Source: Planctomycetia bacterium
GTDB lineage: Bacteria; Planctomycetota; Phycisphaerae; Phycisphaerales; SM1A02
Reading direction: 5' to 3'
Assembly (NCBI GenBank): GCA_005787685.1
Contig: SYAC01000038.1
Coordinates: forward strand, 1-64,000
DNA: 64,000 bases
Notes under the pieces: model-generated
Database searches by the model: none
What the model was told of the DNA's origin: nothing
The model's input: only the letters and a program-made list of their open reading frames with translations
Position numbers and translations under genes: made by a program
Shown here: piece after piece, positions 1 to 9,552 of the stretch
Layout of the letters: the number at the start of each line of letters is the position of its first letter
Position numbering within the stretch: position 1 is the first letter of the stretch

Positions 1-236
1 GAGGCCCCTTTGACAAGTCCTGCGATATCGACGAACTCGACTGTCGTTGGTACCTCACGGTCTGTCTGATAGACATCGACAAGTTTCTTTAGTCGAGGGT
101 CGGGCACATTCACGATCCCTACATTAGGATCGATGGTGCAGAATGGATAGTTGGCGGCTTCAATGCCTGCCGCAGTGAGGGCGTTAAACAGCGTGCTCTT
201 GCCAACATTTGGTAGACCAACAATACCGCATTCCAT
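1..236 (-). CDS. ychF: Redox-regulated ATPase YchF (OBG-family P-loop NTPase), 5' part only
   Basis: The reverse strand from the ATG at 236 encodes the N-terminal 78 residues of a YchF/Ola1 protein, and the gene runs off the left edge of the window. The G1 loop GLPNVGKS lies at residues 7-14. Further on are the typical YchF segment [12 protein letters not shown] and the G3-like DIAGLVKGA. The family binds ATP rather than GTP, associates with ribosomes and is almost universal in bacteria. The gene is divergent from mrdA, with 85 bp between the two starts. Only the start of the gene is visible, so nothing can be said about the rest. Confidence 0.95.
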   Translation of the reverse strand, partial: MECGIVGLPNVGKSTLFNALTAAGIEAANYPFCTIDPNVGIVNVPDPRLKKLVDVYQTDREVPTTVEFVDIAGLVKGA

Positions 237-321
237 AAGGCAACTCCTGTTTTTGAAAATCAATAGCGAAGGGGGAACATACTAGCGGCGAATCATGCCC
301 GAGAGGCGTTAGGCTTGGGGC

Positions 322-2715
322 ATGGCCACCGTTGATCGTCCCACCGCAAGAGCACGCAAGAGATTGGTATTTCTTGGGGTGTTTGCCTTGCTGGTCATCT
401 CGGGGTTGTCGGCTCGCTTGTGGCAATTGACCGTTGTGGACGGCGCCGAATATCGCCAAGAGGCTGAGCGGCGGCTTGATCGAACCATTTGGCTTCCAAC
501 AGTGCGTGGCACCATTACGGATCGCATGGGTCGAATCATTGCGCAGGATATTCCCGCGTGGGATGTTGCGCTTGACTACTCCGTCATTGATCGATCGTGG
601 GTTCGTGATCGAGCCACGCGCGCCGCGCGAAAAATCTATGGGCGTTCGTTGTGGGGACGGCTTTCGCGCGATGCGCGCAATTCAACCATCGAGTTGTGTT
701 TGATGCGGCAGGAAGAGGCGCGCAATGAGTTGCTTGATCAGATCGCGCTGCACTGCGATATTGCGCGCTCCAAGATTGACGAGCAAATAGAAATGATCCG
801 CGAGCAAGTTCAAATGCGCGCCGAGGCGATTTGGAGCAAGCAACGCCAAGCGCTTGCGGCCAAGTTGGGACATGACCCTGGTGACTCCTTTCATCCAGAG
901 CCGATCCGCGAGCAAAAGACATCCCATGTGATCGCGCGCCAAATTTCCGATGCCGCCGCGTTTGCTTTGCGCAAGTTGGGTGACACATTTCCACATTCAG
1001 TTGAGGTCGTCGACGCGTCGCTGCGTATTCGTCCTTGGGAATCCGCCGATGTCCGTCTGAGCCAAAAAACCCTCCCAAAACCCCTGCGAAAGTCGGGTGA
1101 TGCCAACATTCATGTGCGCGGAGTTTTTGATCATGTGCTCGGAACCATTCGCCAAGAGACATGGGCGGAGGACTTGGCGCGGCGGCCATTTGTGGGCCCC
1201 GACGGAAAAATTGATCCAGGTGGATACCGCCCCGGTCCCGATCTGATTGGTAGCCGCGGACTTGAGGCTGTGTATGAGGATTGGTTACGTGGCACTCGCG
1301 GGCAATTGCACACGCAACTTGAAAGTGGACAGATTGAAAGAGTGGATCCCATCTATGGGCGCGATTTAAAGTTGACCGTCGATATGGAATTGCAGGCCAG
1401 CGTGCAGGCTATTTTAAATCCCGACTTTGGATTGACCAAGGTTCAAGAATGGCATCATGGTGGCAATGATGGTTTGCCTTATGGAATGCCTTTGGCAAGC
1501 GCCGCGGTGATTGTTGAAGTGGACAGCGGCGAAATTCTCGCCATGGGAAGTTGGCCCACACTGGCCGACGCGCAGGGGATGTCACAGAGCGATGTGTTTC
1601 GGTTGCAACCTGGCGTGAACCGCGCGAGTGAGGCGGTCTATCCGCCCGGCTCCATTGTGAAGCCGTTGGTGTATGTGGGAGCAGTTGGCTCGGAGAAATT
1701 TCCGCTTGCGGGCACGGTGGATTGCAAGGGACATTATTTTTCGGAGTTCAAAGATCGCGCGCGCTGCTGGATTTACCGACCGCAATACAGCATGACCAAT
1801 CACACCGCGCAAACCGGTGGTCCCCTGAATGTGGAGTCGGGAATTAGCCGTTCTTGCAACATCTTTTTCTACACGGTGGCGCATAAATTAGGCCTGCGCC
1901 CGTTGGTGGATTTGTATAAAGATTTGGGCGTTGGCACGACCTTGGGGAGTGGTTTGCAAGGACCTCTGCCCGCTTCGCAGCGCGCGGCGGGCGGCGAAAG
2001 TATTGGCATGATTCCAAACGAGGAGCAGATGCTCAATATTGAGGGGCGCCACGACATGTTCACGCCCATCATCATGGGAATTGGTCAAGGACCAATCGCA
2101 TGGACACCACTGCAAGCGGCCAACGCATTCGCAACGCTTGCTCGCGGCGGAGAAATTCGTGACGCGCATATTGTGCGCGACGCTGCCGCGCTTCCACCGG
2201 ATCGTCGCACAGGCAAACTGAACATGCCACCTGAAGCGTGTCGGCGCGCGCTTGAAGGCTTGCGTCAGTCCGTGGAGTCAAAGCATGGAACAGGGCACCA
2301 TATAAAATATGGTGATGGAAGCCAGGAGCCCATCATTGCGATTCAAGGAATTACCGTGCGCGGCAAAACTGGAACGGCGCAGGCGCCACCGCTGCCGCTT
2401 GACGACAACGGAGATGGAACTTCAGATCGTTCATTGAAAGGCATTGATCATGCGTGGTTTGTTGGTTTGGCTGGCGTCAAAGGCGGCAAACCAAAATACG
2501 CCATCGCCGTTCTTGTGGAGCGCGGTGGGAGTGGAGGCAAAGCTGCGGGTCCCATCGCCGGACAAATTGTTAGGCAAATGCAGGCCCAAGGTTATTTTGA
2601 AAAGAAGCACGAGAGTCTTAAAGGAGATCAAAACACGCAAGTTGAGCCATTTTCCCCCTCACAGGATCCAATGCCCATTGACCCCGAACGAGATGAGGAT
2701 GAAACGCAACTATGA
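322..2715 (+). CDS. mrdA: Penicillin-binding protein 2, elongasome transpeptidase
   Basis: This 797-residue protein cross-links peptidoglycan on the outer face of the inner membrane. It has one N-terminal membrane segment at about residues 16-35, then a PBP dimerisation domain and a transpeptidase domain. The three catalytic motifs are visible: SIVK with nucleophile Ser444, SCN at 511-513, and KTG at 682-684. It is longer than typical PBP2 (about 630 residues), owing to a basic helical insertion around residues 100-210 and an acidic C-terminal tail. It overlaps rodA by 4 bp (ATGA), the usual partnership of a class B PBP with a SEDS glycosyltransferase. The call as PBP2 rather than FtsI rests on this neighbour. 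Confidence 0.93.
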   Translation: MATVDRPTARARKRLVFLGVFALLVISGLSARLWQLTVVDGAEYRQEAERRLDRTIWLPTVRGTITDRMGRIIAQDIPAWDVALDYSVIDRSWVRDRATRAARKIYGRSLWGRLSRDARNSTIELCLMRQEEARNELLDQIALHCDIARSKIDEQIEMIREQVQMRAEAIWSKQRQALAAKLGHDPGDSFHPEPIREQKTSHVIARQISDAAAFALRKLGDTFPHSVEVVDASLRIRPWESADVRLSQKTLPKPLRKSGDANIHVRGVFDHVLGTIRQETWAEDLARRPFVGPDGKIDPGGYRPGPDLIGSRGLEAVYEDWLRGTRGQLHTQLESGQIERVDPIYGRDLKLTVDMELQASVQAILNPDFGLTKVQEWHHGGNDGLPYGMPLASAAVIVEVDSGEILAMGSWPTLADAQGMSQSDVFRLQPGVNRASEAVYPPGSIVKPLVYVGAVGSEKFPLAGTVDCKGHYFSEFKDRARCWIYRPQYSMTNHTAQTGGPLNVESGISRSCNIFFYTVAHKLGLRPLVDLYKDLGVGTTLGSGLQGPLPASQRAAGGESIGMIPNEEQMLNIEGRHDMFTPIIMGIGQGPIAWTPLQAANAFATLARGGEIRDAHIVRDAAALPPDRRTGKLNMPPEACRRALEGLRQSVESKHGTGHHIKYGDGSQEPIIAIQGITVRGKTGTAQAPPLPLDDNGDGTSDRSLKGIDHAWFVGLAGVKGGKPKYAIAVLVERGGSGGKAAGPIAGQIVRQMQAQGYFEKKHESLKGDQNTQVEPFSPSQDPMPIDPERDEDETQL

Positions 2716-3887
2716 GCTCGGCGTCACCACCACTTGGATACACAGGCGGACGCTCCTTGGGCAGCGGCGGCATTGCATGGTTGAACGCTGGCTGGATCGT
2801 GGTGGTGGCCGCGGTGTTGTTGACGCTGCTTGGAAGTTTGTCCATCGCCATTACCGAACCGAGCTTAGCCAAGCGGCAACTCATATTCGCGCTCTTGGGA
2901 CTGGTTGTGGCCGCGGTCGCATGTGTGCCAAGTCATAAAGTCTTTTCTCAAAGCGCGTGGTACTTGTACGGCATCTCCGCATTTTTATTATTGATCGTGT
3001 TGATTCCAGGAATACCCGAATGGTTGGTGCGCCCCAAAAACGGCGCGCGTCGTTGGATTAATTTGGGTCTATTTGAATTTCAGCCAAGTGAGGTCGCCAA
3101 ACTTGCGTTGGTGTTGGTGTTGGCAAATTGGTTGCGTCGCCCAACATCCATCTCGCGGTGGCTAGGATTTTTCACGCCCTTTGCGATTGCCATTCCGCTT
3201 GTCCTGCTTATTTTGGTTGAACCAGATTTGGGAACGGCCATGCTGTTTATTCCGCCGGTGCTGGCCATGTTGTTGGTGGCGGGCGCCAGAAAAAAACATG
3301 TCGCCATACTGATCTTGGGTGTCCTGTTGGTCGCGCCTATTACCTATCCCATTTTGCGGCCGCATCAACGCGATCGTGTTGACGCGCTTTTTGCCCAATT
3401 GCGCGGCGATGATCGCTACGCGCGCGACATTGGCTTTCAAGCTGATCGCGCCATGACCTTGGTGGGTGCGGGCGGATTTTTTGGGAACGACCGCGATCAC
3501 ACGCAAGCGTTGGTGCGCAACAATCATTTGCCCGAGGAGCACAACGACATGATCTTCGCCGTGATTTGTTGTCGTTGGGGATTTCTTGGCGGTCTTGTGA
3601 CTTGGATTTTAGGGTTCATGTACGCCGGCGGCGCCGTGGTGTGCGCGCTGTCCACGCGCGATCCATTTTCGCGCCTGATTGCCACTGGCATTGCCGCCAT
3701 TGTGTTCACACAAATCGCCATCAACACCGGAATGACACTTGGCGTTTTGCCGGTGACCGGAATCACCTTGCCGTTTGTCAGTTACGGCGGCTCCAGCATG
3801 GTGTCTGGTTGGCTGGCCACTGGAATTATTTTTGGACTTGGACTACGCAAACCACGCAACTTGGAAAGCCTAGGAGGTATCCGTTGA
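2712..3887 (+). CDS. rodA: SEDS-family peptidoglycan glycosyltransferase RodA
   Basis: A 391-residue polytopic membrane protein of the RodA/FtsW/SpoVE family, which polymerises lipid II into glycan strands. About ten membrane segments can be traced. Diagnostic stretches are KNGARRWINLG after the second helix, QPSEVAKLALV, EPDLGTAM, LPEEHNDMIFAVI and the C-terminal GITLPFVSYGGSS. It starts inside the last codons of mrdA (overlap 2712-2715), so the two proteins are probably made in equal amounts. RodA is preferred over FtsW because the partner resembles PBP2 and no division genes are nearby. Confidence 0.93.
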   Translation: MSSASPPLGYTGGRSLGSGGIAWLNAGWIVVVAAVLLTLLGSLSIAITEPSLAKRQLIFALLGLVVAAVACVPSHKVFSQSAWYLYGISAFLLLIVLIPGIPEWLVRPKNGARRWINLGLFEFQPSEVAKLALVLVLANWLRRPTSISRWLGFFTPFAIAIPLVLLILVEPDLGTAMLFIPPVLAMLLVAGARKKHVAILILGVLLVAPITYPILRPHQRDRVDALFAQLRGDDRYARDIGFQADRAMTLVGAGGFFGNDRDHTQALVRNNHLPEEHNDMIFAVICCRWGFLGGLVTWILGFMYAGGAVVCALSTRDPFSRLIATGIAAIVFTQIAINTGMTLGVLPVTGITLPFVSYGGSSMVSGWLATGIIFGLGLRKPRNLESLGGIR

Positions 3888-4636
3888 ACAGGGTTTCTGA
3901 TCCACCGCAAGCATTTCACGAGATGCTGCGATCACAATCGATTGAATTGGATCATGGCGATCAAGAGACATTGACGACCTATCTGTCGCATCTTCTGCTT
4001 GTGAACCAGCAATTTAATTTGACCGCCATCAAGGATCCCGCCGAGGCGTGGATCAAGCACATCGCTGACAGTCTTACGCTGCTGCCATTTTTGTCGGCGT
4101 TGGAAGCCAAGAATGTGGCCGACATTGGCTCTGGTGGTGGATTGCCGGGCATTCCGCTGGCCATTGCCATGCCCCATGTGTCTTTCACTTTGATCGAAAG
4201 CACAGGCAAAAAGGCTCGATTTCTTTCAGAAGCGGTCCAGTTGCTTGGTCTTTCCAATGTCACAATTCTGCAAGCGCGCATTGAGGAGGCTTGCGCCTTC
4301 CGTAGCGCCGAGCGCGAGGCCATGGACGCCGTCACATGTCGCGCAGTTGGTCAGTTGGCCTCGATCATTGAACTGGCTGTTCCGCTACTGAAAGTAGACG
4401 GGGTATTGCTGGCCATCAAGGGCGAGCGCGCGCCGCAGGAAATACAGGCGGCGCAACGGGCGCTTGACTTGTTGCACGCTAATGTGGACACGACCACGCG
4501 TACGCCCACAGGAACAATTGTGGCCGTGGTGAAATTGGCCAAGACCTCGCGGCTCTATCCGCGCGATCAAGGCCTGCCATCCCGCAAGCCACTTGGAATT
4601 GTGGAGTCCAATGACTCTGATTCGCAACCGGACTAG
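3884..4636 (+). CDS. rsmG: 16S rRNA (guanine527-N7)-methyltransferase
   Basis: A 250-residue RsmG/GidB protein that methylates G527 of 16S rRNA using S-adenosylmethionine. The SAM-binding motif is DIGSGGGLPGIPLA from residue 80. The FNLTAI and HIADSL segments upstream are family signatures. I chose the TTG at 3884 as start: AGGAGG at 3873-3878 sits just ahead of it and the codon overlaps the rodA stop by 4 bp. An ATG at 3923 would remove the first helix. A longer in-frame opening back to 3566 lies inside rodA and has no support. It is the third gene of the mrdA-rodA operon. Confidence 0.93.
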   Translation: MNRVSDPPQAFHEMLRSQSIELDHGDQETLTTYLSHLLLVNQQFNLTAIKDPAEAWIKHIADSLTLLPFLSALEAKNVADIGSGGGLPGIPLAIAMPHVSFTLIESTGKKARFLSEAVQLLGLSNVTILQARIEEACAFRSAEREAMDAVTCRAVGQLASIIELAVPLLKVDGVLLAIKGERAPQEIQAAQRALDLLHANVDTTTRTPTGTIVAVVKLAKTSRLYPRDQGLPSRKPLGIVESNDSDSQPD

Positions 4637-4645
4637 AAATTCTCA

Positions 4646-6673
4646 ATGACATTACACGCCGAATCCATGTTGTGCGAGGACGGTCCGCTGGCGCGGCGAT
4701 TGGTTGGATTTGAAATGCGTCCGCAGCAAGTGGAAATGGCCAAGCTGGTAGAAGAGACGCTGGCCAAGCGCGGTCGACTTTTGGTGGAGGCGGGCACGGG
4801 CGTTGGAAAAAGTTTCGCGTATCTCATTCCCGCCATCGCGCGCGCCGTAGAAGCCAAGGAGCGCGTCATTATTTCAACCAACACCATCAGCCTGCAGGAG
4901 CAGTTGATTGAAAAGGATCTGCCTTTGTTGCGCGCCGCCTCCAGCCACGAGTTCAGCGCGGTTTTAGCCAAAGGCCGCGGAAATTATCTCAGTTTGCGGC
5001 GCCTGCGTTTGGCCAGCGAACGCCAAGAGCGGCTCTTTCAAGATGAGGACGAGCGCCATCTTTTACACGCGGTGGAGGACTGGGCCATCAACACCCGCGA
5101 TGGAACATTGTCGTCGCTGCCGGTGCTGCGCACGGAATCTATTTGGGATCAGGTACAAAGCGACACTCACAATTGCATGGGCAAGCGTTGTCCAACCTAT
5201 GACAAGTGCTTTTATCAATCGGCGCGTCGGCGCATGGAGAACGCGGATATCTTGGTGTGCAACCACGCGTTGTTCTTCAGCGACTTGGCCATGCGTGCGC
5301 GCGGGCGCGGCTTTCTTCCCGACTACACGCATGTGATTCTGGACGAGGCGCACGAAATAGAAACCGTGGCCAGCGAAAATTTTGGTTCGCGTTTGTCCGA
5401 AAGCGGCATCAAACATTTTTTACGAACACTGGTTTCACATAGCGGCAAGGGCTACTTGCCGCAGTTGCGTTTGTCCACGGCCGGCTTGGAGCGCATTGAG
5501 CAGGCGGTGCGCTGCGTGGAGTTAACCGAGCAAGCGGCGGAGGGCTTGTTCAACGACCTTTGGCACTTGTCTAAAAATGGCTCAACGGATCCAGAGTCCG
5601 CGGGCGAGCAGCGGGTGATTGGCCCCGACGCGGTGGTGGACTGCCTGAGCGAACCCATGAAAAATCTGGCGGGCATGTTGCGGTTTTTGCGCGAATCCGC
5701 CCAGGAAGCCGACCAATTTGAATTGAACGCCTTTGCCGAGCGCGCCGACGCCTTTGCCTTGGCAAGCCAATCTTTGCTGGCGCAAAATATTCCAGGTTGC
5801 GTGTACTGGATCGAGGGGGGGCGTAAAAATAAACGCGCCACGCGCGCGGCGCTGTCGCTGCAAGCCGCGGCGGTTGATGTGTCGCCCCTGTTGCGCGAGC
5901 AACTGTTCTCTAAAAATATTTCCGTAGTGCTCACCAGCGCCACGCTGGCGACTGGCCTGAACGACTTCTCGCTGGCATCGCGGCGCTTGGGCTGCGACGA
6001 CGCCAAGTCCGTGCAACTTGGAAGCCCCTTTGATCTTGCGCGGCAAGTGAAATTTATTGTGGACGCCACCATGCCCGATCCAACCGATCAGAACTTTGAA
6101 GCCGCGCTTGCCAATCGTATTTTACGCCATGTGCGCGAAACCGATGGCGGCGCGTTTGTGTTGTTCACCAGTTTGGCCACCATGGAGCGCGTGGCGCGCG
6201 CGGTGGAGCCGGAGTTTGCGCGTCATGGTCATCCGTTCTTCGTGCAGGCCCGCGGCATGCCGCGCAACATCATGTTGGAGCGCTTCAAGGAAGATTCGCG
6301 CAGCGTTCTTTTTGGTGTGAGTAGTTTTTGGCAGGGCGTGGATGTGCGCGGCGATGGCTTGCGCAATGTCATCATCACGCGCCTTCCATTTGAAAGTCCC
6401 GACAAGCCGCTCACCAAAGCGCGCGGCGAAAAGTTGGCCGGCGAGGGCGGCGATTCATTCCGCGACGATCAACTTCCGCGCGCCATTCTGCGCTTTCGGC
6501 AGGGTTTTGGCCGCTTGATCCGATCCAGTCAAGATTCTGGGCGCGTGGTTGTGCTGGATTCGCGCATCGCCAAAAGGAATTACGGCCGCGCGTTTCTCAA
6601 GGCGCTGCCTGAAGGCGTGGTGCCGGAAATAGACGAAGGCCAAGGAATTGATCCGCCCAGTTTTGACGAGTGA
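4646..6673 (+). CDS. dinG: DinG-family ATP-dependent DNA helicase (XPD-like, Fe-S)
   Basis: A 675-residue superfamily 2 helicase. Walker A is GTGVGKS at residues 50-56 and the DEAH box is at 233-236. Four cysteines (177, 182, 188, 205) lie between them with the spacing expected for the iron-sulfur domain of the DinG/XPD group. C-terminal helicase motifs include SATLATG, FLSSFWQGVD-like VSSFWQGVDVRG and RFRQGFGRLIRS. These enzymes unwind DNA 5' to 3' and resolve R-loops and G-quadruplexes. It lies 9 bp after rsmG. There is no exonuclease domain, so this is the short form. Its stop abuts the convergent DUF1501 gene with no spacer. Confidence 0.9.
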   Translation: MTLHAESMLCEDGPLARRLVGFEMRPQQVEMAKLVEETLAKRGRLLVEAGTGVGKSFAYLIPAIARAVEAKERVIISTNTISLQEQLIEKDLPLLRAASSHEFSAVLAKGRGNYLSLRRLRLASERQERLFQDEDERHLLHAVEDWAINTRDGTLSSLPVLRTESIWDQVQSDTHNCMGKRCPTYDKCFYQSARRRMENADILVCNHALFFSDLAMRARGRGFLPDYTHVILDEAHEIETVASENFGSRLSESGIKHFLRTLVSHSGKGYLPQLRLSTAGLERIEQAVRCVELTEQAAEGLFNDLWHLSKNGSTDPESAGEQRVIGPDAVVDCLSEPMKNLAGMLRFLRESAQEADQFELNAFAERADAFALASQSLLAQNIPGCVYWIEGGRKNKRATRAALSLQAAAVDVSPLLREQLFSKNISVVLTSATLATGLNDFSLASRRLGCDDAKSVQLGSPFDLARQVKFIVDATMPDPTDQNFEAALANRILRHVRETDGGAFVLFTSLATMERVARAVEPEFARHGHPFFVQARGMPRNIMLERFKEDSRSVLFGVSSFWQGVDVRGDGLRNVIITRLPFESPDKPLTKARGEKLAGEGGDSFRDDQLPRAILRFRQGFGRLIRSSQDSGRVVVLDSRIAKRNYGRAFLKALPEGVVPEIDEGQGIDPPSFDE

Positions 6674-7972
6674 TCACGCCTTGATAATGGAGGTCTTCGC
6701 GAATGTTCCACCCAGAATCTTGGCGCTTGGCGCCCGCAGCCAATCCTCCAAGATGTTGGCGTACACGCCTCGGAAATCCTGTTTGAATTTCAAGTCGCCT
6801 TGATCAAGGTCCGTCAAACTTGGATGATCCCCATGCACACCGGCTTTCACCTTAGAGCCAATCACGAACATGGGCGCGGCGGTTCCATGATCGGTTCCGC
6901 CACTGGCATTTTGTCTTACGCGTCGACCAAATTCACTGAACACCATGGTGACCACGCGGTCCTCGGACTGCTGCGCCGCCATTTCATTTTGGAATGCCGC
7001 CAACGCGTCGCCCACTTGTTGTAATTGGCGGCCATGGCTTCCAAGTTGACCTCCATGCGTGTCGTAGCCGCCTTGGGAAACGTAGTACACGCGCGTGGGC
7101 ATTCCATCGCGAATCAGCGCGGAAACAATGCGTAGTTGTTGGGCGATTTCGGATTGAGGCCATGTGGTGAGCGGGGATTTACCCACTGCGGAACGAATGC
7201 GAACGCTGCTTAATTGGGCGTCCAGTGCGGTTCGCATTAAAAATGCAGCCTGACTTGTTTCCGCGGTCTGGGGCAAAATGCCAGCGCGGTTGATCTGTTG
7301 ATATGGATCATCCAAACTCTTGTGCGCCTCGGATCCAAGCCAGCGGAATAATTCAGGGCTCACAAAGGAAATTGGCTTTTGTATGTGACCATTCAGCGCC
7401 AGTGGCGCGGTGGCGCCAATATTGATGGATCCATCTGGAATTGGCGTTCCATTGCAGGTGTTGTCAAAGTAGCGTCCAATCCAGCCATTGCCTTTTGCGC
7501 CCATGTTGGCGGTCTGCCAAATATCCATACTGGTGAAGTGGCTTCGATTTGGATTTGGATATCCAACGCCTTGCAACACCGCCAACTTTCCATCGTCATA
7601 CAAACTCTTTAAGCCCCTGAGCGACGGATTCAAACCAAGTCCGCGCTTTTGATCAAGCATCAACGCGACACCAGTTTGGCCCTTGGCCGTACCGCTTGGC
7701 GCGGGTATTCCAATGGTTGGTCGCGCGTTGTAATACTCGTTCATTCCAAATGGAATCACGGTGTTCAGGCCATCATTTCCGCCGCCAAGTTGCACCACAA
7801 CCAAAATTCGGTCTTGAGGAAGTCCGGCGCCGCCAGGATTACCAGCCAATTGCGCCACCATTCCCAGCGCCGAATTTTGTATAAAATGCGGAATAGTTGT
7901 GGCCATGCTGGCCAACGCCACGCCATGGCGAATGAACAGTCTGCGTGAATATGGAATGTTGTGTTCACTCAT
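6674..7972 (-). CDS. DUF1501 family protein with twin-arginine leader
   Basis: A 432-residue protein of the DUF1501 family, which has an alkaline-phosphatase/sulfatase-like fold and is greatly expanded in Planctomycetes. The N-terminus has Arg10-Arg11 in SRRLFIRHG followed by a hydrophobic stretch, so Tat export is likely. Typical segments are LVVVQLGGGNDGLNTVIPF, HFTSMDIWQTA, YDTHGGQ and EFGRRVRQNASGGTDHG. AGGAG lies just ahead of the ATG at 7972. It follows the DUF1800 gene after 23 bp on the same strand, a pairing often seen in these genomes. The substrate is unknown. Confidence 0.88.
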   Translation of the reverse strand: MSEHNIPYSRRLFIRHGVALASMATTIPHFIQNSALGMVAQLAGNPGGAGLPQDRILVVVQLGGGNDGLNTVIPFGMNEYYNARPTIGIPAPSGTAKGQTGVALMLDQKRGLGLNPSLRGLKSLYDDGKLAVLQGVGYPNPNRSHFTSMDIWQTANMGAKGNGWIGRYFDNTCNGTPIPDGSINIGATAPLALNGHIQKPISFVSPELFRWLGSEAHKSLDDPYQQINRAGILPQTAETSQAAFLMRTALDAQLSSVRIRSAVGKSPLTTWPQSEIAQQLRIVSALIRDGMPTRVYYVSQGGYDTHGGQLGSHGRQLQQVGDALAAFQNEMAAQQSEDRVVTMVFSEFGRRVRQNASGGTDHGTAAPMFVIGSKVKAGVHGDHPSLTDLDQGDLKFKQDFRGVYANILEDWLRAPSAKILGGTFAKTSIIKA

Positions 7973-7995
7973 GATTTGCTCCTAAACGCGTCGCA

Positions 7996-9492
7996 TTAGC
8001 ACAGCTGGTACTCAGGCATGGCCGTGGTCAAGAGAAGTACGGCGATGATTCGATTATTGTCCAAGCGCTCGCCACGACTTTTAGCGAACGCCATAACTTC
8101 TTGTAGTCGCAGCGGTGCGGGGGACTGGCCCAATGTAAATCGCATGAGATATTCAATTCCGCTTGCCATGTCCACGCTGCCATCAGGTTGGCGCAAGTGT
8201 TCCAACAAATGTGTGGCGTCAAACGGAATGTCGATGGCCTGCCACTCATACATATCGGGCTTGCGTCCGGTGAGTAAATACACCAATACATTTTGGCGTA
8301 TGAACAATGTGCTGGTATTGATCCAACTCCGACCGCCGTCCCAACCCTTGACATTGGGCGGAAAGAATACATTTTGCCCCATCAAGTCGGTGGCACTGGC
8401 CAAGCTGCTGAGCTCGCGCACGGGTATTCGCAGGCTGCGTACGGCTTGCACCGTCAGTTGAATTGGACTTTTGATAATGGCGCCTCGGTTGGCCGCGCTG
8501 TAAAAGTAGGCGCTGGAAAAAACCGCGTCCAGCACGGGTTTGAGTTCATATTTACTGGAACGCAATATTTTAGCCATGGCCAGAATGAACGCCATTTGCT
8601 CTTTGGTGAAGTCTCTAGGCGAGTCGTTGATAAAAAACCTGAACAACTTTGAGGCAATAAATTCAGCACACTCATTGCGCGCCAGGATGACATCTAAAAA
8701 TCCATCGCCATCAAATGGACCGCTCTTGCCCAGGATTTTTTTAGTGGAGGAATCATGATTGTTTTTGTTGAAGTAAAAGGTGTCGTCTTGAAAGGTGTAA
8801 CCAGTCAACGCCAATGCGCCCGCCTTGATGTCGGCTTCGGTGTAGCCGCGACCCTCACCCAGTGTGAACAACTCCATGAGTTCGCGCGCTAAGTTTTCAT
8901 TGGGGTTGGACTTGCGGTTATCGTCGTTATCTAAATATTTCAGCATGGCTGGATCGCGAATAATCCTTCCCGCCAACTGCGCGAAGTTGCCCGTGGCGAA
9001 CTTTCGAAAGAGTTGGTTCTGCTGGAACATGTGAAAGCTGTCTTCAATAGTGCGATAGCCCGTGGTAAAATGCCCATGAAAGAACAGCGTCATTTTTTCC
9101 TCAAGTGGACGCGGTGTCTCAATCATGCGCTTGATCCACCACATTTGCAGTTCGGCGATCTGCTTGCGATCCAAGCCCTGCTTGCGTTGGCGTTCTCGTT
9201 GCAGCGCGGCCAAGGCCTCCTCATCATTGCTTTGGCGGGCTTTTTGAGAACTTACACGCTGTTCTTCCGTTGGCGGACTCATGATGTCGCTGTCAAATAG
9301 ATCGGCTGTGACAGACTCGTACGCAATGGATTCGTATTTCACCAGCTGATCAACCGCTTTGTGTAAGCCCATGTCGGCCAGCCCGCGAGCCTGTGCCGGT
9401 GTGCCACCAAAGCCCGCGCGGTTCAGTAAATGAACCGCGGCGTCATAGTCGAATGCTTTTTCAGGCAAAGGTTGAAGAGGGTTTTCCAACAT
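7996..9492 (-). CDS. DUF1800 domain-containing protein
   Basis: A 498-residue DUF1800 protein. Recognisable family segments are LNRAGFGGTPAQARGLADMG near the N-terminus, MTLFFHGHFTTG, NENLARELMELFTLGEG.GYTEADI, ALTGYTF, and PPNVKGWDGGRSWINTSTL near the C-terminus. The function is unknown. The gene is the upstream partner of the DUF1501 gene, and the two are likely co-transcribed and to act together at the cell envelope. No clear signal peptide is seen on the first residues, so export may depend on the Tat leader of the partner. AAAGG lies upstream of the ATG at 9492. Confidence 0.88.
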   Translation of the reverse strand: MLENPLQPLPEKAFDYDAAVHLLNRAGFGGTPAQARGLADMGLHKAVDQLVKYESIAYESVTADLFDSDIMSPPTEEQRVSSQKARQSNDEEALAALQRERQRKQGLDRKQIAELQMWWIKRMIETPRPLEEKMTLFFHGHFTTGYRTIEDSFHMFQQNQLFRKFATGNFAQLAGRIIRDPAMLKYLDNDDNRKSNPNENLARELMELFTLGEGRGYTEADIKAGALALTGYTFQDDTFYFNKNNHDSSTKKILGKSGPFDGDGFLDVILARNECAEFIASKLFRFFINDSPRDFTKEQMAFILAMAKILRSSKYELKPVLDAVFSSAYFYSAANRGAIIKSPIQLTVQAVRSLRIPVRELSSLASATDLMGQNVFFPPNVKGWDGGRSWINTSTLFIRQNVLVYLLTGRKPDMYEWQAIDIPFDATHLLEHLRQPDGSVDMASGIEYLMRFTLGQSPAPLRLQEVMAFAKSRGERLDNNRIIAVLLLTTAMPEYQLC

Positions 9493-9552
9493 TCAAATGC
9501 CTTTCATGCAACGCGACACGCGGCGAAGGTGGGGTTGAGCAACTATTCGCAT

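Noticed and set aside
3566-3883. Extended rsmG reading frame inside rodA
   Set aside because: It is the shadow frame of rodA; the TTG at 3884 with AGGAGG gives a normal-length RsmG.
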